49,987 bases of DNA from JAGOUN01 sp040389005 (lineage in GTDB: Bacteria > Pseudomonadota > Gammaproteobacteria > JAGOUN01), in contig JAZKAS010000045.1 in assembly GCA_040389005.1 (NCBI GenBank), positions 1 through 49,987 of the forward strand. The letters run 5' to 3'. This document shows positions 1 through 9,157 of the stretch, one piece after another (position 1 is the first letter of the stretch; the number at the start of each line of letters is the position of its first letter). The position numbers and the translations under genes were made by a program. The notes under the pieces are model-generated. The model was not told the DNA's origin. It saw only the letters and a list, made by a program, of their open reading frames with translations, and ran no database searches.

Positions 1-98
1 ACTCATTCGTAAGCGTGCCCCAAGGCAGGAGCGCAATTCTATACATTTCCCATCCACTGTCAATCACTTTTTTAAAAAAATTTTAATTTAAATACATT

Positions 99-127
99 TT
101 GACAGCCTGATCGACATTCGTTAACGT
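99..127 (+). promoter_or_regulatory. Candidate sigma70 promoter for xseB-ispA
   Basis: A perfect -35 hexamer TTGACA at 99-104 is followed after 17 bases by TAACGT at 122-127, a weak -10. It lies just upstream of xseB in the only non-coding stretch at this end of the window. The -35 is strong, but the -10 keeps only the TA...T positions, so this is a moderate call from sequence alone. Confidence 0.4.
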
Positions 128-154
128 TCACACTATATTATGGGAAATCAAATT

Positions 155-355
155 ATGACCGAAAAGAAAAGTAAAAATTTCGAACACAAGATGGTGGAAA
201 TCGAAAAGATCGTCGCCCATCTTGAGCAAAAAGATTTAGAGCTTGAGCAATCTCTCGAGCTTTTTGAAAAAGGCACCGCCCTGATTCGCGAATGTCAAAA
301 AACACTTTCAACTATTGAACAAAAGATTTTAACCCTCACTGACGGAACACAATGA
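155..355 (+). CDS. xseB: Exodeoxyribonuclease VII small subunit
   Basis: This 66-residue acidic helical protein is the small subunit of exonuclease VII, which with XseA degrades single-stranded DNA in the cytoplasm. The FEHKMVEIEKIVAHLE and LELEQSLELFEKG stretches match the family, and the length is typical. I prefer the ATG at 155, reading MTEKKSKNFE, because GGGA lies upstream of it; an earlier in-frame ATG at 140 would add five residues and has no ribosome site. Its stop overlaps the ispA start as ATGA, so the two genes are translationally coupled, the usual gammaproteobacterial order xseB-ispA. Confidence 0.93.
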   Translation: MTEKKSKNFEHKMVEIEKIVAHLEQKDLELEQSLELFEKGTALIRECQKTLSTIEQKILTLTDGTQ

Positions 356-1248
356 CAGACATCACGCCGCTCGACGCAATTCAACGCCATGTTGAAAAAA
401 ATATTTTAAGCTACCTCCCCAAAAGAGATGAAAATTATCCGCAGCTAGATGACGCCTTACGTTATGCGATTTTCAATGGCGGCAAACGTTTACGCCCCGC
501 CCTCGTTTACTTTACCGGCGCGATGTTCGGCGCGACTCAAGAGGCGCTCAATCCCGTCGCATGCGCAGTTGAAATGGTGCATTGTTTTTCGCTCGTTCAT
601 GACGATCTTCCCGCGATGGATAATTCAGATTATCGCCGCGGAAAATTAAGTTGTCACAAAGTGTTCAATGAAGATGTAGCAATTCTCGCAGGCGATGCAT
701 TACTGACTCTATCGTTTGAAATTCTCAGTAATCACCAAAACGCACCTCTCTCACACAGCACACGCCTGGCTTTAATTCATATGCTTTGTAAAGCTACGGG
801 GTCAGAAGGCATGGTTGGCGGACAAATCATGGACATTAAAAACTCAGCAAAATACAACCAACAACAACTTGAAAAACTCCATCGACTTAAAACAGGTGCT
901 TTAATAAAAGCCAGCATCTTGATGGGGGCGTTATGCACACCCTCTCCTTTATTGGCCGAAACACAACACCGTTTAAATGATTTTGCAGACACTTTAGGGT
1001 TATTGTATCAAGTATGTGATGACATTTTAGATGTCATTGCGGATGAAAAAACACTAGGCAAAGCCACGGGCACCGATCAACAACTCGGTAAAGGCACTTA
1101 TGTTGATCTACTCGGGCTGCCTGGCGCCCATATTTACGCCAAAGAACTCTATGAAACCGCAAGCGAGATCATCAAACCCCTTCCTAATAGCGAGCAGTTA
1201 ACTTATATTGTTTATTATATCTATGCTCGCCTACAGGAAACATTTTAA
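352..1248 (+). CDS. ispA: Farnesyl diphosphate synthase (polyprenyl synthase family)
   Basis: The product condenses dimethylallyl or geranyl diphosphate with isopentenyl diphosphate to make farnesyl diphosphate, the precursor of undecaprenyl and quinone side chains. The 298-residue protein has both aspartate-rich motifs, the first around residues 84-90 (HDDLPAMD) and the second near residue 220 (CDDILD), plus the substrate-binding GGKRLRP near residues 43-49. It follows xseB with an ATGA overlap. In many gammaproteobacteria dxs comes next; here nrdR follows two bases after the stop, so dxs must lie elsewhere. Chain length cannot be fixed by eye; farnesyl is the best guess from context. Confidence 0.93.
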   Translation: MTDITPLDAIQRHVEKNILSYLPKRDENYPQLDDALRYAIFNGGKRLRPALVYFTGAMFGATQEALNPVACAVEMVHCFSLVHDDLPAMDNSDYRRGKLSCHKVFNEDVAILAGDALLTLSFEILSNHQNAPLSHSTRLALIHMLCKATGSEGMVGGQIMDIKNSAKYNQQQLEKLHRLKTGALIKASILMGALCTPSPLLAETQHRLNDFADTLGLLYQVCDDILDVIADEKTLGKATGTDQQLGKGTYVDLLGLPGAHIYAKELYETASEIIKPLPNSEQLTYIVYYIYARLQETF

Positions 1249-1249
1249 T

Positions 1250-1711
1250 ATGCACTGTCCTTTTTGCCCAGAAACTGACACCAAAGTGATCGACTCGCGA
1301 CTCAGCAATGATGGCTCACAAGTCAGACGACGTCGCGAATGCTTGGCCTGCTCAGAACGATTTACAACCTTTGAATCAGTCGAATTTGCGATGCCGCGTA
1401 TTGTAAAAAGCAGCGGCGCCAGGCAGACTTTTGAAGAGCAAAAAATGCGCGCGGGCATTATGCGAGCCCTGGAAAAACGCCCGGTAGATACGGCGCGTAT
1501 CGAAGAAGCCGTGCAGCGCATTATCCGAAAATTACGTGAAATGAATGAATCCGAAGTCAAAGCTAGTTTCATTGGCGAGCTGGTTATGGCAGAATTGCGC
1601 GAACTTGATCAAGTCGCTTTCGTAAGATTCGCGTCTGTTTATCGAAGTTTTCAAGATATTAATGAATTTAAAGATGTCGTCAATCGACTTAACACTGAAG
1701 AAAAGAAGTAA
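1250..1711 (+). CDS. nrdR: Transcriptional repressor NrdR
   Basis: NrdR is a zinc- and nucleotide-binding repressor of ribonucleotide reductase genes. The start at 1250 gives the canonical MHCPFC N-terminus, preceded by AGGAAA. The zinc ribbon is formed by the CPFC pair at residues 3-6 and the CLAC pair near residues 31-34, and the rest is an ATP-cone with the conserved SFIGELVMAEL segment. At 153 residues it matches the family length. An upstream in-frame start at 1208 would add 14 residues lying inside ispA and is rejected. The stop overlaps the nusB start as TAATG, so the genes are likely co-transcribed. Confidence 0.95.
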   Translation: MHCPFCPETDTKVIDSRLSNDGSQVRRRRECLACSERFTTFESVEFAMPRIVKSSGARQTFEEQKMRAGIMRALEKRPVDTARIEEAVQRIIRKLREMNESEVKASFIGELVMAELRELDQVAFVRFASVYRSFQDINEFKDVVNRLNTEEKK

Positions 1712-2160
1712 TGCCCCAACTTATTGATATGAAAGCGCGCCGCAACGCGCGAAAGCACGCTATTCAAGCTGTTTACCAATGGCAACTCACACAATTTAGC
1801 ATTCGCGAAATTGACCAACAATTTCAAGATGATTATCTGGGAAAGCGTGTTGATACCGCCTATTTTCAAACTTTATTGCATGAAATCCCGACGAACGTCA
1901 CGCAAATCGACGCAGCGATTTCAACGCATATTTCTCGACCCATGCAAGATATTGACCCAATTGAATTGGCCGTATTACGTTTAGCCACTTATGAGCTGCT
2001 ATTTCGCATTGAAATCCCACATCAAGTGATCATCAACGAAGCGCTAGAGCTTGCTAAAACCTTTGGCTCACAAGACAGTCATCGATTTGTAAATGGCGTG
2101 CTTGATAAAGTCGCACGCGCCGCACGCCCGATTGAATTTTCCGACGCCTTCAAAAACTAA
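1711..2160 (+). CDS. nusB: Transcription antitermination factor NusB
   Basis: NusB binds boxA RNA with NusE (S10) during antitermination of ribosomal RNA operons. This 149-residue helical protein has the family signatures ARKHAIQAVYQW near the N-terminus, LRLATYELLFR in the middle and VIINEALELAKTFG followed by FVNGVLDKVAR at the C-terminus. The first ATG overlaps the nrdR stop; an internal ATG at residue 7 is possible. It is the fourth gene of the xseB-ispA-nrdR-nusB run. Confidence 0.95.
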   Translation: MPQLIDMKARRNARKHAIQAVYQWQLTQFSIREIDQQFQDDYLGKRVDTAYFQTLLHEIPTNVTQIDAAISTHISRPMQDIDPIELAVLRLATYELLFRIEIPHQVIINEALELAKTFGSQDSHRFVNGVLDKVARAARPIEFSDAFKN

Positions 2161-2174
2161 TTTGAGTATTTTTT

Positions 2175-3068
2175 ATGTTATTTAAGCAAGCACAATTATT
2201 TTCTTTCAACAAAACGATACCCACGCAGCTCAGTTCATTGCTTCCAAAATTAGAATCTTTAACTTTTAAAAGCTGCCCACCGAGCTTTGCATCAAGCCAT
2301 GGCTGGGTCATTCCAACCAAAGATAAAGACGCGCCGCTCGTTTATAGCATGGGACATTACTTGTTATTGAGTTTACAGTTTGAAGAAAAAGTTTTGCCGG
2401 CCGGTGTCATCAAAAAAGAATTAGAAACCAAAATCGATGAGCTGCAACAAAAAGAAGATCGAAAAATTTATTCAAAAGAAAAAAAGAATTTGCGCGACGA
2501 AGTAACGATGACATTACTACCAAAAGCATTTACACAAATCTCACAGATTTATGCTTTGGTTGATACAAAACATCAACGCTTAATCACCAATACCTTACAA
2601 GCGGATAAAACCAAAACGCTTTTGTCAGCCTTCAAGAAATGTTTTGACATTGACATCACGCCGTTAAAATTAAAGAAAATTCCGTATCTTTTAACACAAT
2701 GGGTTAAGCAAAATGACGCGCCGGAAGGTATTGAAATTTTAGATCAATGCTTCTTGCAAGATCCCAATGCGGTTAAACGCAATATTCGCGCACAATCACA
2801 AAGTTTATCTTCACCCCCATTACAAGCATTGATTGATTCAGGCTTAGAAGTCAAACAATTGTTATTAGGCTGGCAAGATGCCGTTACGTTTACATTGACG
2901 GAACACATGCATTTAAAAAATATTCGCCTGGCAGATGAACTGATTAATGACGCCGATGAAGCCGCATCAGAATCGGCACTCGATCGATTCAATACGGATT
3001 TTATCTTGATGACAAAAACATTAGAGCCTTTGTTTTTGACGCTGATAGAACAGTTTATTGAGACTTAA
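2175..3068 (+). CDS. rdgC: Recombination-associated protein RdgC
   Basis: RdgC is a ring-shaped, nucleoid-associated double-stranded-DNA-binding protein that limits RecA activity. The 297-residue length is close to the roughly 303 residues of E. coli RdgC. The start MLFKQAQLFSF, the SHGWV segment and the VLPAGVIKKELETKI stretch fit the family. It begins 14 bases after nusB, so it may be the last gene of that run, and a hairpin terminator follows at 3069-3105. Family assignment rests on overall pattern rather than catalytic residues, so confidence is slightly lower than for its neighbours. Confidence 0.85.
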   Translation: MLFKQAQLFSFNKTIPTQLSSLLPKLESLTFKSCPPSFASSHGWVIPTKDKDAPLVYSMGHYLLLSLQFEEKVLPAGVIKKELETKIDELQQKEDRKIYSKEKKNLRDEVTMTLLPKAFTQISQIYALVDTKHQRLITNTLQADKTKTLLSAFKKCFDIDITPLKLKKIPYLLTQWVKQNDAPEGIEILDQCFLQDPNAVKRNIRAQSQSLSSPPLQALIDSGLEVKQLLLGWQDAVTFTLTEHMHLKNIRLADELINDADEAASESALDRFNTDFILMTKTLEPLFLTLIEQFIET

Positions 3069-3105
3069 AAAAAACCGTATCAAAGTTATTTAATACGGTT
3101 TTTTT
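3069..3105. terminator. Bidirectional rho-independent terminator after rdgC
   Basis: An A-rich arm ending in ACCGTAT pairs with ATACGGT followed by a run of T, with a loop of about 12 bases. Because A-tracts and T-tracts flank the stem, it can end transcription of rdgC on the plus strand and of the convergent gene ending at 3120 on the minus strand. Confidence 0.75.
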
Positions 3106-3119
3106 ACATTGGCAGTTAA

Positions 3120-4397
3120 CTATTTTAATGATGGCGCTTCTTGTGAAGATGGCCCTTTCGCCCCCTCTGAAGCGATCAATCCACCACGAGCCATGGAACC
3201 TACCAACGAGCTCGATGAAGCCCCAACACCAAAAACACTATCCTGTTGATTGTTCCGAGTCGTATACCAATCGATAGCCGCGCCTGTAGCAAGCTCAACG
3301 CCCACTTGTATATTACGACCAAAACCACGTGAACCCAGAAAATCAATAAATGCAAATTGAGTAAATCCACCGGCAACTGCAGGTACAGCTCCTGAAGAAT
3401 TCACACTTAACCAACCTTTTTCTTTATCTGTTACATTAAGATTGATCACACCTAATGCACGATACTCGATTAAGGCACCCTTTTCTGAACAAGAAAACTG
3501 GCTATATTCTTTTGACGTCATGTTAAGAACATCAACATATACCAAACTTTCCATATTCTTATTTTGCTCGTGCCCTGACGGATTGTTCTGCTCTTGCAGC
3601 GTCAACGTTGAATCAAGACTTAGCAAAGTGCGAACGTAATTCGTCGCATCTTGCCGATTAATCACTCTTTCCTCAACGAAACGCTGAATATCAACCTGAT
3701 GGCCGCCAATCTTAGGCGCTAAATCTTTAATTAAATTGCGGCGCATTGCTGCTTGTGACGCCCAATGCATAACAGCATTCGTTTCTGGACGACCACGCTC
3801 CGGAAACGAAGAAGGCAAAATACTTGATTGAGCGTTTACAGAAAACACAACGTCGGCAATTTGCTGATGATGAATATTCAAAAGATTTGTTAAATTTTTA
3901 TCGATATCATCCGTCGACAGTTCATTAAGTTTTTTAGCAAATTCTTCAATACTCTCAGAATCATTTGCTATTTCCATATAAGGCGCTCGCGCTTGAGCGT
4001 TTAACTGACTTTGAATCTCCGTCAAATCAAATCCTTCCAGGGTTGCCGTAAGATCTTTGAGCAAAACACTGCCAAATGGCAAGGTATAACCCTCAATCTT
4101 CGTAATCATCATAAATCCTTGAGGTTGACTATCAACAACAATTTCAAGAAAGCCGCCGCTGTTAAAAATACGCGCCTCTTTATCTGTATCTAACTGCATC
4201 AAACAAACTTCAACCGTGTTGATTATTTTTATGATTTCTTCTTTTAGCTCAGAATAACTTAGGTTAGGTTTTTCTTTGATAACCTTAGTAATTTTTGTCT
4301 TCAGGCTATCCGTATTAATCGCCAACCCCAAGTGCTCACTTGCGAAAAAATCGTTATAGACCATTATGCCCGCTCTATCTAATATACGTACTGTCAT
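3120..4397 (-). CDS. Hypothetical protein, candidate Dot/Icm substrate
   Basis: I do not recognise this 425-residue protein. It has no signal peptide and no clear transmembrane helix. The N-terminal part (about residues 1-190) alternates beta-rich stretches with charged helices; the C-terminal third is Gly/Ser/Ala-rich, including an AGGFTQFAFIDFLGSRGFG segment near residues 345-363 and a serine-rich tail ending SSQEAPSLK. The neighbouring gene at 4543-6006, same strand, is similar in size, also has no family I can name and also ends in a Ser/Pro/Gly tail. In a Dot/Icm-bearing lineage, large unique proteins between housekeeping genes are often secreted effectors. That is inference; nothing here proves secretion. 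Confidence 0.7.
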   Translation of the reverse strand: MTVRILDRAGIMVYNDFFASEHLGLAINTDSLKTKITKVIKEKPNLSYSELKEEIIKIINTVEVCLMQLDTDKEARIFNSGGFLEIVVDSQPQGFMMITKIEGYTLPFGSVLLKDLTATLEGFDLTEIQSQLNAQARAPYMEIANDSESIEEFAKKLNELSTDDIDKNLTNLLNIHHQQIADVVFSVNAQSSILPSSFPERGRPETNAVMHWASQAAMRRNLIKDLAPKIGGHQVDIQRFVEERVINRQDATNYVRTLLSLDSTLTLQEQNNPSGHEQNKNMESLVYVDVLNMTSKEYSQFSCSEKGALIEYRALGVINLNVTDKEKGWLSVNSSGAVPAVAGGFTQFAFIDFLGSRGFGRNIQVGVELATGAAIDWYTTRNNQQDSVFGVGASSSSLVGSMARGGLIASEGAKGPSSQEAPSLK

Positions 4398-4542
4398 ATT
4401 GTTTCCCTCTTAATTTAAAATACTCAACTTAATTTCGCAGCCAAAAAATTGACTATGCAAACAGTATCAGAGAGAAGTTAAGTAAACATTATGTCAAATA
4501 CATTGAAAATCACTGACAAGGCAAACTTTTGGTACGCAGAAT

Positions 4543-6006
4543 TTAAAGCGGCGCAGAACCCATACTAGGCGGCCTTATACCTTGAGATGTCTCTGGATTA
4601 GACACCCCTGAAGGAGACCACATTCCACGGATGTGAGCGGCAGAATGGAGGCAAACGGCAGGATGAACGCCGAGCAAATCCTTCACTGTCTCAGAATCCG
4701 TCAAACCGCGATCAGAAATCACCACCCTATCAACAGAAGTAATCGTGATACTAGCTGTTTCTATTTCTACAATTTCTTGCGTTAATTGATTCTGTGTTGC
4801 TATTTTTTCATTTTTAGCATTGTGTTTTCTATTTGTATTTGTCGCAGCATTATATAGTTCATTTATATTAACGACGAAATAACCCGAACGCTCACCATAA
4901 TTGCCAATATACTCACAAAGTGCTGTAAATTTTTCTAAAGCGTCTGCCTGCTGAAACAAGCTTAATACAATGCTTGTCGCTCTAGATACATCAATATTAT
5001 ATCGCGCCGCATGCATTTCCACTTCAGATAACTCTGCTGGCAAAAGTTTTTCGTTTTCTGCAAAAATTTTCTGCAAAAGCATTTTCATGCCTAAAATTGT
5101 CCCACCTAAATGCACTCCTTCCATTTGCAAAGACTCTTGCTCTAATTTATTTATGATTAAACGCACTTTCGCCCCTACGATAAGCGCATGCGTTGACTCA
5201 AGCATAGAAACATCTGTGCGTTCATCAGGCGTTAATTCTACTCCGTTTTCTAAAGCTTGCGCGGCTGCAACAATGTCAACAACATCAGAGTGGACTTTTG
5301 ATGACTTTTTCCAATTTTCGAAAGCCTCCTGTTGATAAGCCATCATTTCTTCCGGATGAGTATCTATTTTTTCGTAAATTTTTTTAAAATCTTCTGTCGC
5401 TGCTTTTATATGATGGAGCAAAGAAAACAGTTTACCTAAAGCAAACCAATATTTAGCTGTTGGATGCATTTTATTTGCCACAGCTAATTTAAGCTCTGCA
5501 AGAGAAATGGTATCGCAAGTCACTTGAAGCGTTAGATACAAAAAGGGATTTTTTTTGGTAAGATTGCCAGAAAAATGTATCCTTGGTTGAAGATGTAATG
5601 CTTTTTTTTGCCCATCAAAAAGCAAGAAAAAAACGTTATCCTCGTATTTCAACTGCATAACACCTGCCGTTTCTTGAGAAGATTCTATCTCATGTTGCAA
5701 GTAGAGTGCATCCTTCAGATTATCAACTTTTCCGCCATAGGTCACCGAAACCACTTTATTGTCAAATCTAGGACCGATAGCTACATGATTTTCAATCACG
5801 ATTTGCATGCCAGTACCAATATTTAATGTACCTGCGGCCAACATAGCGGTAAGCAGTTGTCGTTGCTCTTCTGAGCAATCAGGCTCTGATGATATCATTT
5901 CAGGCAAGAATTCAGCGACAATGTCTTTCACTGGCATTTTAAACAGCTCAGTCACCGTTAAACCTGATGCAGAGGTATCTGCTAATTTTACCGTATATTC
6001 CACCAT
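4543..6006 (-). CDS. Hypothetical protein, candidate Dot/Icm substrate
   Basis: This 487-residue protein has no family I recognise. The open frame extends to 6141, but that would overlap the glyA end; the ATG at 6006 (MVEYTVKLAD) is preceded by AGAGGTCAAAGTT, a good ribosome site, so I use it. The first 190 residues look beta-rich (NVFFLLFDGQKKALHL, PFLYLTLQV); the middle is helical (KLFSLLHHIKAATEDFKKIYEK); the last 60 residues are Pro/Ser/Gly-rich (MWSPSGVSNPETSQG). No signal peptide or membrane helix is seen. The gene lies between glyA and the equally unknown gene at 3120-4397, a typical setting for lineage-specific effectors in Legionellales. Confidence 0.7.
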   Translation of the reverse strand: MVEYTVKLADTSASGLTVTELFKMPVKDIVAEFLPEMISSEPDCSEEQRQLLTAMLAAGTLNIGTGMQIVIENHVAIGPRFDNKVVSVTYGGKVDNLKDALYLQHEIESSQETAGVMQLKYEDNVFFLLFDGQKKALHLQPRIHFSGNLTKKNPFLYLTLQVTCDTISLAELKLAVANKMHPTAKYWFALGKLFSLLHHIKAATEDFKKIYEKIDTHPEEMMAYQQEAFENWKKSSKVHSDVVDIVAAAQALENGVELTPDERTDVSMLESTHALIVGAKVRLIINKLEQESLQMEGVHLGGTILGMKMLLQKIFAENEKLLPAELSEVEMHAARYNIDVSRATSIVLSLFQQADALEKFTALCEYIGNYGERSGYFVVNINELYNAATNTNRKHNAKNEKIATQNQLTQEIVEIETASITITSVDRVVISDRGLTDSETVKDLLGVHPAVCLHSAAHIRGMWSPSGVSNPETSQGIRPPSMGSAPL

Positions 6007-6067
6007 AACTTTGACCTCTGATTTTCTCGACAACTCCTGGATGCTTACGTCATCATCCTTGAAAATA

Positions 6068-7321
6068 TTATACAGAATATACAGGAAATCGCTGACACAA
6101 ACTGAGCATTTCTTGTTTAACACGCTTGATGACCGCCTCATCTTGCCAATGCGTTAATACATTAGCAATGGCATTTGCCACCTGTTGCGTTTCGGCTTCT
6201 TTAAAGCCGCGCGTTGTAATGGCAGGCGTTCCCAAGCGTAAACCACTAGTCACAAACGGTGATCGCGGATCATTGGGCACCATGTTTTTATTGACCGTAA
6301 TATTTGCGCGACCCAAAACTGCTTCTGCATCTTTGCCAGAAATTTCTCGTCCGATTAAATCTACTAACATTAAATGATTTTTTGTGCCGCCGGAGACAAT
6401 TTTAAATCCACGCGTCATTAATGTTTCTGCCATTACTCGCGCATTATTAACAACGTTTTGTTGATACACTTTAAATTCTGGCGATAAAGCTTCTTTGAAA
6501 GCAACCGCTTTTGCGGCGATCACATGCATTAAAGGGCCACCTTGGCAGCCTGGAAAAATTGCTGAATTTAATTTCTTCGCAAGTTCTTCATTATGTCGCG
6601 CCAAAATAATTCCACCACGCGGACCGCGCAATGTCTTATGTGTTGTGGAAGTCACAACATCAGCAAATGGAATAGGATTTGGGTAAACACCCGCGGCGAT
6701 TAATCCCGCGACGTGCGCCATATCGACCATAAAATACGCGCCCACTTCATCGGCAATCTCGCGCATACGCGCCCAATCGACAATACCTGAATACGCAGAA
6801 AATCCACCAATGATCATTTTGGGTTTATGTTCTCGCGCTTTTTGCAACATATCATCATAATCAATTTCACCTTGTGCATTCACACCATAACTCACGCAGT
6901 GATAAAGTTTTCCTGAAAAATTCACCGACGATCCATGCGTTAAATGGCCACCATGGGCCAAATCCATGCCTAAAAAGGTATCACCCGGTTGCATCAACGC
7001 CATAAAAACCGCGTAATTAGCTTGCGAGCCTGAGTGTGGTTGCACGTTGACATAATCAGCCCCGAATAATTGCTTTAAGCGATCAATGGCCAAAATTTCC
7101 ACTTGGTCAACGTATTCACACCCCCCGTAATAACGCTTACCAGGATATCCTTCAGCATATTTATTGGTGAGTTGTGAACCTTGCGCTTCCAACACGCGCG
7201 GACTGACATAATTTTCAGACGCAATCAGTTCAATATGTTCTTCTTGACGACGATTCTCTTGTTGTATCGCTTGCCATAAAGCATCATCAAAAGATTGTAT
7301 ACACATAGATTTTTCAAACAT
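6068..7321 (-). CDS. glyA: Serine hydroxymethyltransferase
   Basis: GlyA is a PLP enzyme that converts serine and tetrahydrofolate to glycine and 5,10-methylene-tetrahydrofolate, supplying one-carbon units. The protein begins MFEKSMCIQSFDDALWQAI and carries the hallmark HIELIASENYVSP and NKYAEGYPGKRYYGG; the PLP lysine is in VVTSTTHKTLRGPRGG. Starting at 7321 gives 417 residues, the E. coli length, with GGGGGCG just upstream; the ATG at 7333 would add four residues and lacks a site. It is not next to nrdR here, although the two are often close in other gammaproteobacteria. Confidence 0.97.
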   Translation of the reverse strand: MFEKSMCIQSFDDALWQAIQQENRRQEEHIELIASENYVSPRVLEAQGSQLTNKYAEGYPGKRYYGGCEYVDQVEILAIDRLKQLFGADYVNVQPHSGSQANYAVFMALMQPGDTFLGMDLAHGGHLTHGSSVNFSGKLYHCVSYGVNAQGEIDYDDMLQKAREHKPKMIIGGFSAYSGIVDWARMREIADEVGAYFMVDMAHVAGLIAAGVYPNPIPFADVVTSTTHKTLRGPRGGIILARHNEELAKKLNSAIFPGCQGGPLMHVIAAKAVAFKEALSPEFKVYQQNVVNNARVMAETLMTRGFKIVSGGTKNHLMLVDLIGREISGKDAEAVLGRANITVNKNMVPNDPRSPFVTSGLRLGTPAITTRGFKEAETQQVANAIANVLTHWQDEAVIKRVKQEMLSLCQRFPVYSV

Positions 7322-7413
7322 TATCGCCCCCATTATCCTGTAAAAGGTTTATTGTACTGAGATTTTTACTTCCTGCAATCGCCTTGCTTCTTGAGAGAAC
7401 TCGTTAGCAATTA

Positions 7414-8139
7414 TCAGAAACCCTTATGCAGACAATGAATATCTCTAATACGATCTATCCAACGATAAATTTGATTCACTAAATCATTCAATTGCCACGA
7501 ACAAGCTTCCATCATTGGTGACTTACCATGACAAAGAAAACGCAAGGTATCCGCTAATTTCTTTCTATCAGCACACTGTAAATAATCGTCCAAAGCCTGT
7601 CTAAACTTATCACCATCATAACCTTGTTTTTCTAATAACATAATCATAGACTCCAACAAAGCTTTGATGCGAAGATCTTTCAAAATATTTTTACCACAAA
7701 CAATAAATAATCCCACTGGTTTGCACATAAAAAGCCGCAAATTTAACCAAAAATTATACGGTGCAACTGAGTTGACAGAGTTTATAATTAACCATGCTTC
7801 AACGCACTTTTGTAAACGTGCATCATTAAGATCAAACAACTCGGCTATTACAACATATTCTTCACCCATCTGTTGAAAATAAGATTGCAAGCATTGGAGT
7901 TGTGTTTCTGTCAAGTATTTCGCCTGCTTTCCAGTAAGCCGTTCTGAAAAAAGCTCATCGGCATTAATGAAGAAAATATTATATTTCTCCTTCATATTAA
8001 ATAAAGCCGCTCTTACAACAGAACTGTCACTTAATATGTATATATTTTCAGAATAAGCAATAATTTTGGCAGCCTCAATTATTGTTTCAATCTCTCTATA
8101 ATCAGGGCATATAAATAAAATCGCACGATTAATTTGCAT
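7414..8139 (-). CDS. Hypothetical protein
   Basis: I do not recognise this 241-residue protein. It opens with a Rossmann-like hydrophobic strand and helix (RAILFICPDYREIETIIEAA, then NIYILSD), has a second hydrophobic strand around GLFIVCGKNILKDL, and ends with a helical C-terminus (SWQLNDLVNQIYRWIDRIRD). There is no signal peptide or clear membrane span. The ATG at 8139 follows AGGAAACATAAATA, a good ribosome site, which supports expression. It sits alone between glyA and a divergent arginase operon. A nucleotide-binding fold or an effector is possible; neither is shown. Confidence 0.7.
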   Translation of the reverse strand: MQINRAILFICPDYREIETIIEAAKIIAYSENIYILSDSSVVRAALFNMKEKYNIFFINADELFSERLTGKQAKYLTETQLQCLQSYFQQMGEEYVVIAELFDLNDARLQKCVEAWLIINSVNSVAPYNFWLNLRLFMCKPVGLFIVCGKNILKDLRIKALLESMIMLLEKQGYDGDKFRQALDDYLQCADRKKLADTLRFLCHGKSPMMEACSWQLNDLVNQIYRWIDRIRDIHCLHKGF

Positions 8140-8257
8140 TATTTATGTTTCCTGCACACTGTTAATAAAATGACAATTCTAGCGAGTTTCATCAAAATTT
8201 GCAGTAAAACTTACACTAAAGTACACTGGACTTTACCAAGAATAACAAGGGTCTGGC

Positions 8258-9145
8258 ATGAAGCCATTCAAGATCATCGGCGCAGGATTAGGCGTAGGCG
8301 GAGCGAATCATCAAAGCAATGATGCGCCTGATTTTCAATATTCAGCCGCGCTAAAACAACTCAAATCGGCTGGTATTAGCTACGATTGGTTAAAAACAAT
8401 TGATGAGCGTTCTTTTTTTGAGAAACCCATCAAAAGCTTGAACGTAGCAGAACGCCTTGAAGTAGTACATCAAGTGAATACAGAACTGGCACGATTAACT
8501 CATCAACAAGTCAAAAATCATCAGCGCTTTTGCGTAATTGGTGGTGATCATTCTTGCGCGATTGGCACATGGAGCGGCGCGGCAAGTGTATTAGAAGGTG
8601 ATTTAGGTTTAATTTGGGTAGATGCGCATATGGACGCTCATACTTTCGAAACAACCCCAACTCAAAATATGCACGGAATGCCAGTTGCCGCTTTATTGGG
8701 TTTCGGCCATGAAAAATTAACACATATTTTGACAAAATTTCCCAAATTAAAACCTGAAAATTTATGCCTAATTGGTATTCGCAGTTTTGAGAATGAAGAA
8801 TCATTATTATTAAAAAATTTAGGCGTCACTGTTTATACTCAGAAAGAAGTCGAACAGTTGGGTCTCGAAACGGTATTAGTTCGCGCACACGAACAAGTAA
8901 CACGCAATACCACAGGATTTGGTTTTAGTATTGATCTCGATGGTTTTGATCCAGAATACGCACCAGGCACTGGCACACCGGTTGCGACAGGGATTAATGC
9001 GCATGATTTTTGTCGCATCATTTCACGCTGGTCAAACGATTCAAAATTGATTGGTTTTGAAATTGCAGAATTTAATCCGCATTTAGAAAAAGATAAAATC
9101 ACTGAAAACACGATGGCGGAGATTATCCGCGCATTTCAATCATAA
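8258..9145 (+). CDS. rocF: Arginase (ureohydrolase family)
   Basis: The product should hydrolyse arginine to ornithine and urea using a binuclear manganese centre. All metal ligands are visible: His98 in GGDHS, Asp122/His124/Asp126 in DAHMDAH, and Asp216/Asp218 in SIDLDGFDP, with the family's PEYAPGTGTP loop after them. The length of 295 residues is normal. Agmatinase is the main alternative, but the next gene, 12 bases downstream, encodes ornithine aminotransferase, which uses arginase's product, so arginase is favoured. Together they turn arginine into glutamate semialdehyde. Confidence 0.88.
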   Translation: MKPFKIIGAGLGVGGANHQSNDAPDFQYSAALKQLKSAGISYDWLKTIDERSFFEKPIKSLNVAERLEVVHQVNTELARLTHQQVKNHQRFCVIGGDHSCAIGTWSGAASVLEGDLGLIWVDAHMDAHTFETTPTQNMHGMPVAALLGFGHEKLTHILTKFPKLKPENLCLIGIRSFENEESLLLKNLGVTVYTQKEVEQLGLETVLVRAHEQVTRNTTGFGFSIDLDGFDPEYAPGTGTPVATGINAHDFCRIISRWSNDSKLIGFEIAEFNPHLEKDKITENTMAEIIRAFQS

Positions 9146-9157
9146 AGGAACACAACC

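Noticed and set aside
1231..1572. 113-residue frame antisense to nrdR
   Set aside because: It mirrors a conserved gene, has no ribosome site and resembles nothing; a shadow frame.
4409..4433. Two CTTAAT copies upstream of the gene ending at 3120, considered as a PmrA box
   Set aside because: They are 19 bases apart start to start instead of 11 and lie in the opposite orientation to the gene.
4970..5335. 121-residue frame antisense to the 487-residue unknown protein
   Set aside because: Biased Ser/Thr/Cys composition typical of an antisense shadow; the opposite-strand gene has a better start and length.
6007..6141. N-terminal extension of the unknown protein ending at 4543
   Set aside because: It would overlap the end of glyA by about 70 bases and lacks a ribosome site, while the ATG at 6006 has AGAGGTC at the right distance.
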